In this document: positions 8,443-17,595 of the stretch, piece after piece | Position numbering within the stretch: position 1 is the stretch's first letter | Layout of the letters: each line of letters begins with the position of its first letter | Assembly (NCBI GenBank): GCA_902592345.1 | Contig: CACJEE010000011.1 | Coordinates: 1-37,002, forward strand | DNA: 37,002 nt | Direction: 5' to 3' | From: an uncultured Alphaproteobacteria bacterium | GTDB lineage: Bacteria; Pseudomonadota; Alphaproteobacteria; HIMB59; GCA-002718135 | Notes under the pieces: model-generated | The model's database searches: none | What the model saw: the letters and a program-made list of their open reading frames with translations, nothing else | What the model was told of the DNA's origin: nothing | Made by a program: the position numbers and the translations under genes

Positions 8443-9282
8443 TTAGTTAATAGACTTATAGAAATTTAAAGCAAGAGACTTTGTTATCGGTCCAATTTTA
8501 CCTTGATTAATTTTAATTTTATCAATTTGAATAATGGGTGTTACAAGACTGCCAGAACTAGTAATAAAAACTTCATCTGATTTAAATAGCTCATTCAATG
8601 AGAATTCTTTTTCAATTAATTTTAATCCTTGGTTTTTTATAATATTTATTAAAACTGTTCTTGTAACCCCTTTAAGAATTTCTCTATTTGCTGGATGGGT
8701 TATTATTTTCTCATTTTTTATAATCCAAACATTAGAATGAGCTGCTTCTGTAATTTTTTTACCTTTAAAAAAAATTGATTCATATGCCCCTTTTTTACTT
8801 GCCTCTGTAGCTGCTAAAATATTTGCTAACAATGAAGTTGTTTTAATATCTGGTCTGCCCCATCTTATGTCTGGGAATGTTATTGCTCTATATCCTTTAT
8901 AATTTTTATTAGGTAAATTAAATTTTTTCTTAGCAGTATATATAATTATATTTGGTTTCAGATTTTTTTTATATGCATGTTCACGAGGTTGCAATCCTCT
9001 TGTTATTTGTAAATAAATTATTCCATTTGATAACTTATTTTTTTTAACTAAAGTAATAAAAATTTTAGTTAACAATTTCTTATTTATACTAATGTTAAAA
9101 TTAAGTTCTTTAGTAGAATATTTTAATCTCCTAATATGAAAATCAATGTCTAGGAGTTTATGATTTAAAACCTTAATCACTTCATAAACACTGTCAGAAA
9201 ATTGAAAACCTCTGTCTTCAATATGTATTTTAGCATCTTTAAAATTTACATATTTATTGTTTAAATATACTAAATTTGGCAT
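8443..9282 (-). CDS. dat: Class IV PLP aminotransferase, D-amino-acid transaminase type
   Basis: Fold-type IV PLP enzyme that interconverts D-amino acids (typically D-alanine and D-glutamate) with 2-oxoacids. Visible: the N-terminal IEDRGFQFSDSVYEVIKV characteristic of the D-alanine transaminase/BcaT group, R100-x-H102 in LQPREHAY, the probable Schiff-base lysine K147 in RPDIKTTSLL, and the cofactor-region ITEAAHSNVW (E179) with TGV-like ILKGVTR. The EDRG.QF.D.VYE opening and the RxH motif favour a D-amino acid transaminase over branched-chain IlvE or PabC. In many alphaproteobacteria a dat gene lies directly downstream of trkA and ntrX, as here (3-bp gap to trkA). It may supply D-glutamate or D-alanine for the cell wall or recycle them. 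Confidence 0.9.
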   Translation of the reverse strand: MPNLVYLNNKYVNFKDAKIHIEDRGFQFSDSVYEVIKVLNHKLLDIDFHIRRLKYSTKELNFNISINKKLLTKIFITLVKKNKLSNGIIYLQITRGLQPREHAYKKNLKPNIIIYTAKKKFNLPNKNYKGYRAITFPDIRWGRPDIKTTSLLANILAATEASKKGAYESIFFKGKKITEAAHSNVWIIKNEKIITHPANREILKGVTRTVLINIIKNQGLKLIEKEFSLNELFKSDEVFITSSGSLVTPIIQIDKIKINQGKIGPITKSLALNFYKSIN

Positions 9283-9285
9283 AAA

Positions 9286-10650
9286 CTAATGAGTAGAAAG
9301 TAATTTTTCCAATTTATTTATACCCTGATTTTCAGCAAAAAATACAACATCATCATTTTCTTTAAAATTAGTATTACTATTAGGAATAATTATTTTTTTA
9401 TCTCTAAGAATAGACGCTATTCTAATACTTTTAGGTAAATTTAATTCTTTTAAATTTTTATTACACAATGGTGATTGTTTTTTTATCATAGCCTCAATTA
9501 CTTCGCCAAATCCATCTCCAATAGAATAATCGCTCATGATTCCTCCCCCTCTTACTTTTTCTAATATTTTGGAAATAGTAATCAATTTTGGGTCAATTGT
9601 AATATCTATACCAATATTTGATAATAATGAGGTGTAAGAACTATTATTAATTAGAGCCATGCATTGATCCGTACCTGCTCTTTTTGCTAGTAATGAAGCA
9701 AGAACATTTACCTCATCATCTTCTGTCACAGCAAGACAATAGTCAGCTTCAGAAATATTAACTTCATCTAAAATTTGATTATCCAATCCATCACCATTAG
9801 TAACGGTAACTTTATTTAGATTAGATGCTAAAAATTTTGCTCTTTCTTTATCTAGCTCAATTAACTCAGTTGAAATTCCATCATCATTTTTTTCAATTAA
9901 TTCTGCTAAAGAAAAACCTATATTACCACCTCCAATTATAACAATTTTTTGAGCTTGCAATTCTTTATGACCAAACTCCTTTAGAACATCTTTTAAATTT
10001 TGAGTCTCTACAACCATATAAATTAAGTCATTATTTTCAATTTTAGTTGATGAATTAACTATAAATTTATTATCTCCTCTAAAAATAAATAGAATATTAG
10101 CTAAGTAATTTGGAAATTTAGCAGATAATTCTCTAACAGTTAATCCTATATGACTACAATTATTATTACATTTAAATCCAATTAATTTTAATTGCTTGTC
10201 TGATAACTCTACCATATCAATAGTTCCTGGCGATATAATTCTTCTATGAAAAGCATTTGCAACTTCTTGTTCAGGAGAAATTATAGCATCAATAGGCAAG
10301 TCATTTTTAGTATACAAATTTTGCCATTCACCTTTTAAATAATCTTGCTGCCTAATTCTTGCAATTTTTTTTGGTATGTCGAATAACGAATGACCAATTT
10401 GGCACGCAATCATGTTTGCTTCATCACTTTTTGTCACTGCAATCAAAATTTCACAATCTTTTGCGCCTGCATCAAATAAAACAGAGGGTAAACTAGGTAT
10501 ACCACTAACAACTTTTACATCCAAGTTTTCAGATATTTTGTTTAATTTTAAAGAAGGTTCATCTACAACGGTTACTTCAAAATTTTCTTTTGATAACTTG
10601 TCTGCTATACTGTATCCAACATCGCCGGAACCACAAATTATTGTCTTCAT
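9286..10650 (-). CDS. trkA: Trk potassium uptake system NAD-binding subunit TrkA
   Basis: Cytoplasmic gating subunit of the Trk K+ channel/transporter, binding NAD(H) or nucleotides through paired RCK domains. The 454 residues show the expected duplication. The first TrkA-N domain has the Rossmann motif IICGSGDVGYSIA (G7, G9, G12) and a TrkA-C domain to about residue 220. The second starts at about 232 with IVIIGGGNIGFSLAELI, followed by TNGDGLDNQIL and AVTEDDEVNVLASLLAKR, and a final TrkA-C region ending in DVVFFAENQGINKLEKLL. The membrane partner TrkH is not in the window. The gene starts 5 bp after the ntrX stop, an association widely seen in alphaproteobacteria. Confidence 0.96.
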   Translation of the reverse strand: MKTIICGSGDVGYSIADKLSKENFEVTVVDEPSLKLNKISENLDVKVVSGIPSLPSVLFDAGAKDCEILIAVTKSDEANMIACQIGHSLFDIPKKIARIRQQDYLKGEWQNLYTKNDLPIDAIISPEQEVANAFHRRIISPGTIDMVELSDKQLKLIGFKCNNNCSHIGLTVRELSAKFPNYLANILFIFRGDNKFIVNSSTKIENNDLIYMVVETQNLKDVLKEFGHKELQAQKIVIIGGGNIGFSLAELIEKNDDGISTELIELDKERAKFLASNLNKVTVTNGDGLDNQILDEVNISEADYCLAVTEDDEVNVLASLLAKRAGTDQCMALINNSSYTSLLSNIGIDITIDPKLITISKILEKVRGGGIMSDYSIGDGFGEVIEAMIKKQSPLCNKNLKELNLPKSIRIASILRDKKIIIPNSNTNFKENDDVVFFAENQGINKLEKLLSTH

Positions 10651-10655
10651 TTTTT

Positions 10656-11990
10656 TTATTTAACTGAAATATTTAATGATTTAAGTTTTCTATAAAGAGC
10701 TGTTCTTTCCATACCAGTAAACTCTGATAATTTTTTCATATTACCACTAAAACGCTTTATTTGCGATACTAAATATTCTTTTTCAAACTCCATTCTAGCT
10801 TCTTTCAATGATAGATCATAATTATTTGAGTTGATATGTTCTTTATTATAATCTCCCATTTCTAAAGCTAAATTATCAAGATCAAGAACTAGATCCTTAG
10901 TAGCTGTTTGATTAAGAATAAGAGTTTTTTCAACATAATTTACAAGTTGGGCAACATTTCCAGGCCAATCAAAAGTTTCTAGTTTAGAAATTGCTGATTT
11001 AGAAAAGGTTAAATTAATTTTTGCAGAATTAAATTTTGAAATATAATAATTCATGATTGGCAAAATATCAGGAACTCGCTCAGACAAATTAGGGCAAATT
11101 AAGTGATCTACTTTCAAGCGTTCATATAATCTAGATAAAAAATTACCATTAGTTATTTCGTCTTTTAAATTCTTTTCAGAAATTGTAATAATTTTATGAT
11201 CTAATAAAATATTTGAAGATTTAAAAAATTCTGAATTTTCTATAAAAAATAAAAATTGTTTTTGAAATTTAAGAGGAATTTGATCAATATTTGATAGGAT
11301 TAAAGTATTCATATTTGATCTTATAAAAAGATTTTCATTTAAATTTTTAATATCTTCAGAGAAAAGAATTTTGAGATTACTCTCATTCAAAGTTGAAAAA
11401 TCAATACTAATAGGAATTTTGTCTTTGTATTTAGATTTTTGATGAATTTGATTAGCAATTAATGTTTTCCCAACACCAAAATTCCCTTCAATTAAAAGAC
11501 GGGAGTTTGAGTTTGAAAAAGTAATTATTTTTTTCCTAGTTTGATTAACAAAATTTGATTCGCCAACTAAATTTATGTCTGGTGATACTATTTCTTTTAA
11601 GTTTTTATTTTCATCTAAAAGTCTAGAGCTTTCTATAGCTCGTTTTGTTAAAATTAATAATTTATCACTGTTGAATGGTTTTTCTAAAAAATCATATGCC
11701 CCGTTTTTAATTGAGCTCACTGCCAGATCCACTGTACCATGTCCACTAATAATAATTACAGGAATATTATTATTAATTTTTTTCAATTCTTTTAAGATTT
11801 CAATACCGTCTAGTTGGCTATTAGATAGCCAAACATCAAGAATGACTAAATCAGGATTGTATTTATTAAAATGTGCAATAGCCTCACTAGAATTAACTGC
11901 AGAATAGGTAAGATATTTTTCATCTTTTAAAATTTCAGATATTAAATAACAAATATCCTTTTCATCATCAATTATTAGAACTTTATGCAT
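10656..11990 (-). CDS. ntrX: Response regulator NtrX with a degenerate AAA+ domain
   Basis: Partner of the NtrY kinase. The receiver domain (1-120) is intact: D8, D9, phospho-acceptor D52 in VILDVW, S82 and K104 in FLEKPF. The central domain (about 140-360) has the fold of sigma-54 activators and keeps Walker A (G169 to T176, GNFGVGKT). However, where relatives have the GAFTGA loop there is only LFSEDIKN. The Walker B DE pair is replaced by SN (residues 233-234 in TLILSNIDQIP), and the sensor II motif reads WPGNVAQL with A347 in place of arginine. The C-terminal Fis-type helix-turn-helix (about 405-444, ending LYRKLKSLNISVK) looks intact. It probably binds DNA without acting as a sigma-54 ATPase. 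It overlaps the end of ntrY by 8 bp. Confidence 0.93.
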   Translation of the reverse strand: MHKVLIIDDEKDICYLISEILKDEKYLTYSAVNSSEAIAHFNKYNPDLVILDVWLSNSQLDGIEILKELKKINNNIPVIIISGHGTVDLAVSSIKNGAYDFLEKPFNSDKLLILTKRAIESSRLLDENKNLKEIVSPDINLVGESNFVNQTRKKIITFSNSNSRLLIEGNFGVGKTLIANQIHQKSKYKDKIPISIDFSTLNESNLKILFSEDIKNLNENLFIRSNMNTLILSNIDQIPLKFQKQFLFFIENSEFFKSSNILLDHKIITISEKNLKDEITNGNFLSRLYERLKVDHLICPNLSERVPDILPIMNYYISKFNSAKINLTFSKSAISKLETFDWPGNVAQLVNYVEKTLILNQTATKDLVLDLDNLALEMGDYNKEHINSNNYDLSLKEARMEFEKEYLVSQIKRFSGNMKKLSEFTGMERTALYRKLKSLNISVK

Positions 11991-14130
11991 TTATATTTTC
12001 AAATATAATTAAACTTGTTGTGCCTGCCATCTGCTTATTTTTTTCTATTCTAATTTTTCCATTGTGATCTTCAATAATTTTTTTTACTATTGAAAGACCG
12101 AGACCTGTTCCTTTGTTTTTTGTAGTAAAATATGGCTCGAATATTTTATTTACCATTTCTTGAGCAATTCCTATTCCATTATCAATTATTTCAATAAAAA
12201 TTTTATTTTTATCAGAGGATAAATTAATAGAAATTGAAGGATTAGGAATTTTTTCAACTGCTTCTACTGCGTTTTTAATAAGATTATTAAAGCATTGAGA
12301 TAATTGTAATTTATCGAATTGATAATAAATATCTTGTTTATCTTTTCTAATATTAAATTTAATATTTTTATGTGAATTAGAAAACAATAAGAAAGACTCG
12401 TCTAAACATTTAGATAAATTATCAAGTTTAATTTCTGGCTCAGGCATTCTTGCAAATGATGAAAACTCGTCAATTAGTTTTCCAATATCATCAACTTGTC
12501 TTGAAATGGTATTTGTTAGCGTTGTGATATCATCATTTTCAAATTCTTTATTAATATATTTTTTCTCTATTCTTTCAGCAGATAATTTAATAGGTGTTAA
12601 TGGATTTTTTACTTCGTGTGCAATCTTTCTAGCAATATCTGACCAAGCAGCATGTTTTTCAGCTAAAATAAATGAAGTGGTATCATCAATTGCAACAATG
12701 TAACCATTAATTATATCATCTTTAAATTCTTTAATAATTCTAACATTAAAGCTTCTAAGATCATCTTTAATCAGTATTTCAGTTTGAAAATTTTCTAGAA
12801 TCTTTTTTGATTTTTTAAAGTCATGAAAAATTTTTTTCCAGTCTGGAAATATTATCAAAAAATTATTATTATTTTCAAGTTTTTTAGTATCTTTAAATAG
12901 AGTATTGGTTGTTTGATTAAAAAATATAATGTTAAAATTACTATCTAATGAAACAACTCCAATAGTAAGCAGACTTAAAATAGCCTCAATAAATAACCTT
13001 TTTTCTTCATCCTCATTACTTTTTGAAATTAGCTGATTTTGTTTATTTTCAATTTCAACGATCATTTTATTATAGGAAGAAATTAAAACTTTTATTTCAT
13101 CAAACTGATCTATTTCAGAAACTTTTGCATCAAAATTTCCTTTAGAAATTTGATTTGCTGACTCAATTAGATTAGATATTGGTTTTGCAAGTCTTCTTGC
13201 TAAATTAAAACCAATTAAAACTGCAATTAAAATAAAACCAATTGAAAATAATACAAATATCATTGAGTAAGTTATTTGGATACCGGCACTTTCATTTTCT
13301 TTAGTTGTGTAAATTTTATATGCATCTTTCGTTGCGGATACATGTTCCCATATATTAGTATTAAGCTCTCTATTAACCTGCATAAAAATATCTCCTAAAA
13401 AATTAATTTTTTTATATGCTGAAATAGAATTTTTATTTAATTGAAAAATATAAACTCTATTTTGATCCAATATTTGAAAAATATCTTCGGAAGGTAATAA
13501 AAAATTCTTATTTTCTTGATCTTTAAAATTTAAATAGATTTCACCTGATTTATTAAATAGATAAATATTTGAAATTGTTCTTAAGTTTATAAATTCACTT
13601 AATCCCTGATTAATAGAATTTATATTTACTTCATTATTTCTAGAAACTTTTACGATTTCTCTCATAATCAATTGAGTGTCAGAAATTATTTCAGCTTGTA
13701 TCTCATTTTCATAATCCCTTGCTACTATGTTGGAGTTCACTACTGCATCTTTAACAGCACCACCATACCAAGTTCTAAATTCTAAATTAAAAAAGAGAGA
13801 TGTTATAACTACTAAACCAATAGCTGGTCCAACAGCCATAGCTGTAAATAGATTAACAAATTTTATATATAACTTAGATTCATCTTTTTGATTTTTTCTA
13901 TATATTATTATCAATATCAACTGCCTGATTATAAGAGCCAAAAGCAAAATAACAAAAAAAACATCTGCTAATAAAAAATATTGTAATTGAAGTGGGTTTT
14001 TTACTAAATTGTTATTTGGTAACATTAAATAAAAGGTAATTGAGAAGCTAATTATTATTAAGGCCAAAAGTAAATAAAAAGAAAATTTAGTTAGATATAA
14101 TCTATTTAATATTTTGGTTAAACTAAACAT
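11983..14130 (-). CDS. ntrY: Membrane sensor histidine kinase NtrY
   Basis: Large sensor kinase that phosphorylates NtrX; the family is linked to nitrogen, redox and envelope signals in alphaproteobacteria. Domains in its 715 residues: membrane helices at about 16-37, 51-76 and 90-115; an extracytoplasmic sensor region of about 116-285; a fourth helix at about 287-310; HAMP from RRLAKPISNLIESAN; a PAS domain at about 380-490; HisKA with the phospho-acceptor H505 in RKIAHEVKNPLTP; and HATPase with the N box NNLIKNAVEAVE, G1 IIDNGIGIA and G2 GTGLGLSIVKK. All kinase motifs are intact. ntrB and ntrC, usual upstream neighbours, are missing. The start faces ispDF across a 61-bp divergent gap. Confidence 0.96.
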   Translation of the reverse strand: MFSLTKILNRLYLTKFSFYLLLALIIISFSITFYLMLPNNNLVKNPLQLQYFLLADVFFVILLLALIIRQLILIIIYRKNQKDESKLYIKFVNLFTAMAVGPAIGLVVITSLFFNLEFRTWYGGAVKDAVVNSNIVARDYENEIQAEIISDTQLIMREIVKVSRNNEVNINSINQGLSEFINLRTISNIYLFNKSGEIYLNFKDQENKNFLLPSEDIFQILDQNRVYIFQLNKNSISAYKKINFLGDIFMQVNRELNTNIWEHVSATKDAYKIYTTKENESAGIQITYSMIFVLFSIGFILIAVLIGFNLARRLAKPISNLIESANQISKGNFDAKVSEIDQFDEIKVLISSYNKMIVEIENKQNQLISKSNEDEEKRLFIEAILSLLTIGVVSLDSNFNIIFFNQTTNTLFKDTKKLENNNNFLIIFPDWKKIFHDFKKSKKILENFQTEILIKDDLRSFNVRIIKEFKDDIINGYIVAIDDTTSFILAEKHAAWSDIARKIAHEVKNPLTPIKLSAERIEKKYINKEFENDDITTLTNTISRQVDDIGKLIDEFSSFARMPEPEIKLDNLSKCLDESFLLFSNSHKNIKFNIRKDKQDIYYQFDKLQLSQCFNNLIKNAVEAVEKIPNPSISINLSSDKNKIFIEIIDNGIGIAQEMVNKIFEPYFTTKNKGTGLGLSIVKKIIEDHNGKIRIEKNKQMAGTTSLIIFENINA

Positions 14131-14191
14131 TACGGTAGGCTTTATTTATATTTATAATTCTATAATAAACTAATATATAATCATCCTATAA
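14131..14191. promoter_or_regulatory. Divergent intergenic region between ntrY and ispDF
   Basis: These 61 bp are the only space from which both the ntrY series (minus) and ispDF (plus) can be transcribed locally. On the plus strand there are TATAAT matches at 14161-14166 and 14176-14181, but no convincing -35 and no clear ribosome binding site before the ispDF ATG. The role as a promoter is inferred from gene orientation. Confidence 0.45.
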
Positions 14192-15331
14192 ATGAAAAAA
14201 ACTAAAAATGCACTCGTTATCCTAGCAGGAGGTACTGGCGAAAGGTTTAAAAAAAATCTACCTAAGCAATTTAATGAAATTAACGGTACAAATCTAATAG
14301 ATTTTTTTTTAAACCACATAGACACTACTAATTTTGATATAATATTAGTTGTAATAAAAAAATCATATCTTAGATTTTTTAAAAATCTTAAAACGAATTT
14401 TCCTTTAAAAAAACTTATCTATGCAGAGGCTGGTAAAAATAGACAAATATCATCTTTTAACGCTCTTAAAAAATTAAAAAAATATAAACCACAAAATGTT
14501 CTAATACATGATGCCGCAAGACCTTTTTGCTCAAATAAATTAACACAAAAGATATTAAAGCGACTTGATAAAAATTTTTCAGCTATACCTTATATTCTCT
14601 GCCCTGATAGAAAAGTAATTTCAAAAGAAGAAATTAATAAAAATATAAAATTAATACAAACACCTCAGGGGTTTGACTTTAATACAATTTTTAAATCTCA
14701 TCTTAATGCAAAAATAAATAATGCAAAAGATGACTCCGCATTAATTTCAAAAGAAAAATTAACTTTCATTAAAGGTGAAAGATTAAATATTAAAATTACA
14801 TATCCAGAAGACTTAAATTACTTTAAGCTTTTTTTAAAACCAACATTTAAATCAGGAATTGGTTATGATATTCATCAGATTGATACTAATACAAAAACAG
14901 GCTTAAAATTATGTGGTGTCAAAATTGATTTTAATAAATTAATTGGTCATTCAGATGCTGATGTAGGTATTCATGCAATTTGTGATAGCATATTTGGAGC
15001 ACTATCAATGAAAGATATAGGTTATTATTTTTCTAATAAGAATAAAAAATGGAAAAATAAAAATTCTGAACATTTTTTAAAATTTGCTAAAAATAAGCTT
15101 GAAGAAAAAAAATATTTTATAGTTAATTTAGATTTAAATTTTATCTGCGAAAAACCAAATATAAGTAAGTATAGAAAAAAAATGATATCAAAAATATCTT
15201 CCATACTAAAAATTCCTGAAAAAATTATTTCAATTAAAGCGACATCAAATGAAAAAATTGGATTTATAGGTGATGGACTTGGAATAGCTGCAGAATCAAT
15301 AGTGCAAATTACAAATGAAAAACCTTACTAA
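14192..15331 (+). CDS. ispDF: Bifunctional IspD/IspF (MEP pathway)
   Basis: Fusion of 2-C-methyl-D-erythritol 4-phosphate cytidylyltransferase (about residues 1-218) and 2-C-methyl-D-erythritol 2,4-cyclodiphosphate synthase (about 221-379), two non-consecutive steps of non-mevalonate isoprenoid synthesis. IspD signatures: VILAGGTGERF and LPKQF at the N-terminus, IHDAARPF in the middle, and TPQGFDF. IspF signatures: zinc ligands D226 and H228 in GYDIHQ, GHSDADVGIHAICDS, and KATSNEKIGFIGDGLGIAAE at the end. The fusion is common in alphaproteobacteria. It starts the plus-strand series ispDF-pgpA-pncC and overlaps pgpA by 17 bp. The IspD half is lysine-rich and AT-biased but keeps its motifs. Confidence 0.96.
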   Translation: MKKTKNALVILAGGTGERFKKNLPKQFNEINGTNLIDFFLNHIDTTNFDIILVVIKKSYLRFFKNLKTNFPLKKLIYAEAGKNRQISSFNALKKLKKYKPQNVLIHDAARPFCSNKLTQKILKRLDKNFSAIPYILCPDRKVISKEEINKNIKLIQTPQGFDFNTIFKSHLNAKINNAKDDSALISKEKLTFIKGERLNIKITYPEDLNYFKLFLKPTFKSGIGYDIHQIDTNTKTGLKLCGVKIDFNKLIGHSDADVGIHAICDSIFGALSMKDIGYYFSNKNKKWKNKNSEHFLKFAKNKLEEKKYFIVNLDLNFICEKPNISKYRKKMISKISSILKIPEKIISIKATSNEKIGFIGDGLGIAAESIVQITNEKPY

Positions 15332-15788
15332 ATTTTTAGTATCAATCTTTTTTGTTGGATATATTAAATTTGCTCCTGGTACTTGCGGCACCTTAGTATC
15401 TTTGTTGATAATGTATATTTTATTAAATATTTTATCATTACCATTAATAATACTAGCAATAATATTTATTTTTTTATTTTTTATTTCAAACTATTTAATA
15501 AATTATTTTTCACTTATAACGAATTCAAATGACTCAAAACATATTGTTATAGATGAGTTTCTTGGAGTTTTTATAATATTTCTGTTTTATGATTTAATAT
15601 TTTTATTAAATGATGTTTTAACATATTCACTAATATTTATTTTATTTAGATTTTTTGATATTTTTAAAATTTTTCCATCTAACTATTTTGATAAACACTA
15701 TAAAAATGGTTATGGTGTAATTCTTGATGATATTATTGCTGGTATATATACAGTATTAACATTAATAATTTTAAATGCATTTATATAA
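15315..15788 (+). CDS. pgpA: Phosphatidylglycerophosphatase A
   Basis: Inner-membrane phosphatase that removes the phosphate from phosphatidylglycerol-phosphate to give phosphatidylglycerol. The 157 residues show the family motifs: FAPGTCGTLVSLL near the N-terminus, IVIDEFLGVF in the middle, and FRFFDIFKIFP followed by GYGVILDDIIAGIYTVL at the end, with the conserved aspartates present. Three to four membrane helices are apparent. The start lies inside the end of ispDF (17 bp overlap) and its end overlaps pncC by 14 bp, so the three genes are very likely one transcript. Gene order ispDF-pgpA-cinA is familiar from alphaproteobacteria. Confidence 0.94.
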   Translation: MKNLTKFLVSIFFVGYIKFAPGTCGTLVSLLIMYILLNILSLPLIILAIIFIFLFFISNYLINYFSLITNSNDSKHIVIDEFLGVFIIFLFYDLIFLLNDVLTYSLIFILFRFFDIFKIFPSNYFDKHYKNGYGVILDDIIAGIYTVLTLIILNAFI

Positions 15789-16239
15789 AAAAATAATACG
15801 AAAATTAATCAAAGGCAGTATAACAATTTCTACTGCAGAGTCATGCACTGGAGGCCTTTTAGCATATAGTATTACTAAAAATAAAGACTCATCAAAAATA
15901 TATAAAGGTGGATATATTACTTATTCTAATGAATTAAAAATTAAAAATCTAAATGTAAAAAAAACAACTATAAAAAAATATGGCGCAGTGAGTAAAGAAA
16001 CCGCCAAAGAAATGGTTAGGGGATTATTTGTGAAAACTAAAACTAATATTTGCATATCCACAACTGGTATAGCCGGTCCTGGTGGTGGAAGTAAAAATAA
16101 GCCTATAGGTTTGATATATATTGGAATTAGAGTAAATGGAAAAGTAGAAATTCTTAAGAAAAATTTTAAAGGATCTAGAATAGAAATACAAAAAAATTGT
16201 GTAAACTTAATCTTTAAATACTTAACAAAGTTAATCTAA
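15775..16239 (+). CDS. pncC: Nicotinamide-nucleotide amidohydrolase PncC (CinA C-terminal domain family)
   Basis: Deamidates nicotinamide mononucleotide to nicotinic acid mononucleotide, recycling a by-product of NAD-dependent DNA ligase. The 154 residues correspond only to the C-terminal domain of CinA; the N-terminal MoaB-like domain is absent, as in stand-alone PncC. Motifs: ISTAESCTGGLLAYSIT with the catalytic serine region, KGGYITYSNELK, YGAVSKETAKEMVRG, and TTGIAGPGGGSKNKPIGLIYIG. The gene overlaps pgpA by 14 bp at its start and the oppositely oriented RatA-like gene by 9 bp at its end. Confidence 0.93.
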   Translation: MHLYKKIIRKLIKGSITISTAESCTGGLLAYSITKNKDSSKIYKGGYITYSNELKIKNLNVKKTTIKKYGAVSKETAKEMVRGLFVKTKTNICISTTGIAGPGGGSKNKPIGLIYIGIRVNGKVEILKKNFKGSRIEIQKNCVNLIFKYLTKLI

Positions 16240-16668
16240 ACTATTAGCTGCTCTTTTTTTAAAAGAATCTATCATTTTGTTTTCAATTAAAGGATAAAAA
16301 GTTTCTGCAACTTTTTGATGAAAATAATTTTTAAATTCGAAATTTACATCAAAAAAAATTTTTGATTTATCTTTATCTATTTCTTCAAATTTCCATTTAG
16401 TAGTCAGATCTTTAAGAGGTCCCTCTACATAATTAGTTTCTATTGTTAAATTATTTTCATCAAATTTTATATGAGAACCAAATTTCTGAGCTAAGATAAA
16501 TTTATAATTTACATACATATCAGCATAAATTTCATTTTTTTTCCTTTCATTAATAACCATCTTAGTACACCAAGGAATATATTCTGGATAACTTTCTATA
16601 TCTAAAACAATGTTAAAAAGTTTTACTGCTGAATGAGAAATCAGTTCCTCTCTTTTGGAATTTTTCAT
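16231..16668 (-). CDS. RatA/COQ10-like SRPBCC (START-fold) protein
   Basis: Small START-fold protein of the Coq10/RatA/YfjG group. Visible: SHSAVKLFNIVLDIESYPEYIPWC, typical of the family N-terminus, then VEGPLKDLTTKWKFEE and a C-terminal helix VAETFYPLIENKMIDSFKKRA. In eukaryotes and many proteobacteria this family binds ubiquinone and supports respiration. The E. coli member RatA was described as a toxin acting on ribosome subunits; in alphaproteobacteria, next to lipA, the quinone-binding role is more plausible. The 145 residues are normal length. The start codon shares 1 bp with the end of lipA, so the two are coupled. It converges with pncC, overlapping it by 9 bp. Confidence 0.88.
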   Translation of the reverse strand: MKNSKREELISHSAVKLFNIVLDIESYPEYIPWCTKMVINERKKNEIYADMYVNYKFILAQKFGSHIKFDENNLTIETNYVEGPLKDLTTKWKFEEIDKDKSKIFFDVNFEFKNYFHQKVAETFYPLIENKMIDSFKKRAANSLD

Positions 16669-17594
16669 TAAAGACTTTTGGAAGCTCTATTTTGTTGCAT
16701 AACTCTAAAGTCTTCTGAAGCATGGTAGCTTGATCTTGTTAAAGGCGATGATGCAACCATTAAAAATCCTTTTGCTATAGCCATTTGCTTGTACTCATCA
16801 AATTCTTTAGGAGTAATAAACTTTTCTAGTTTTGCATGTTTTGGTGTTGGAGGTAAATATTGACCAATTGTAATAAAATCAACATCTGCTGCTCGCAAAT
16901 CGTCCATTACTTGATAAATCTCATCCTTGGTTTCGCCTAAGCCAACCATTAATCCTGATTTTGTAAATACCTTAGGATTAAGACTCTTAATATCTGCTAA
17001 AAGTTTTAAACTTACAAAATACCTAGATCCAGGCCTAATACTTAAATATAGTCTTGGTACAGTTTCTAGATTATGATTAAACACATCTGGTAATTCATTT
17101 GAAAGAATATCTAATGCTTTAGGTTTTTTATGAAAATCTGGAGTTAGAATTTCTACAGTACAACTTGGATTTAATTTTTTAATTGAAGAAATTACTAGTG
17201 TAAAATGTTCAGCCCCACCATCTTCCAAATCATCTCTATCAACACTTGTAACAACAACATGTTCTAAGCCCAATTCAGATACTGCTTCTGCTATTTTGTT
17301 TGGCTCTTCTTTATCAACAAAACCAGGCTTGCCAGTTTTTATATTACAAAATGCACAGGCTCTCGTGCATATATCTCCTAATATCATAAATGTAGCATGT
17401 TTTTTTTGCCAGCATTCAGAAATATTTGGACATGCAGCTTCTTCACAAACAGTAATTATTTTTTTATTTTTTAAAATTTTATCCGTTGATTTAAAAAATT
17501 TTGATGTTGGAGCTTTAACTCTTATCCAGGAAGGTTTCTTAGGAATAGGGTTTGAAACACGAAAAATTTTCTCAGGATGTCTTACTTCACTCAT
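16668..17594 (-). CDS. lipA: Lipoyl synthase
   Basis: Radical-SAM enzyme that inserts two sulfurs into protein-bound octanoyl groups to make lipoyl cofactor. Both iron-sulfur clusters are accounted for: the auxiliary cluster cysteines C50, C55 and C61 ([14 protein letters not shown]) and the radical-SAM CxxxCxxC C76, C80 and C83 (CTRACAFC). The C-terminal [10 protein letters not shown] carries the serine that ligates the auxiliary cluster. The 308 residues are family length. It starts 1 bp after pdhC, so the cofactor enzyme is made with the complex that uses it (PdhC and PdhB both carry lipoyl domains). The E3 gene lpd, often between pdhC and lipA in alphaproteobacteria, is absent. Confidence 0.98.
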   Translation of the reverse strand: MSEVRHPEKIFRVSNPIPKKPSWIRVKAPTSKFFKSTDKILKNKKIITVCEEAACPNISECWQKKHATFMILGDICTRACAFCNIKTGKPGFVDKEEPNKIAEAVSELGLEHVVVTSVDRDDLEDGGAEHFTLVISSIKKLNPSCTVEILTPDFHKKPKALDILSNELPDVFNHNLETVPRLYLSIRPGSRYFVSLKLLADIKSLNPKVFTKSGLMVGLGETKDEIYQVMDDLRAADVDFITIGQYLPPTPKHAKLEKFITPKEFDEYKQMAIAKGFLMVASSPLTRSSYHASEDFRVMQQNRASKSL

Positions 17595-17595
17595 T

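Noticed and set aside
11575..11907. 110-codon plus-strand open frame antisense to the ntrX receiver domain
   Set aside because: The receiver domain is intact on the minus strand, and the antisense translation resembles no family.
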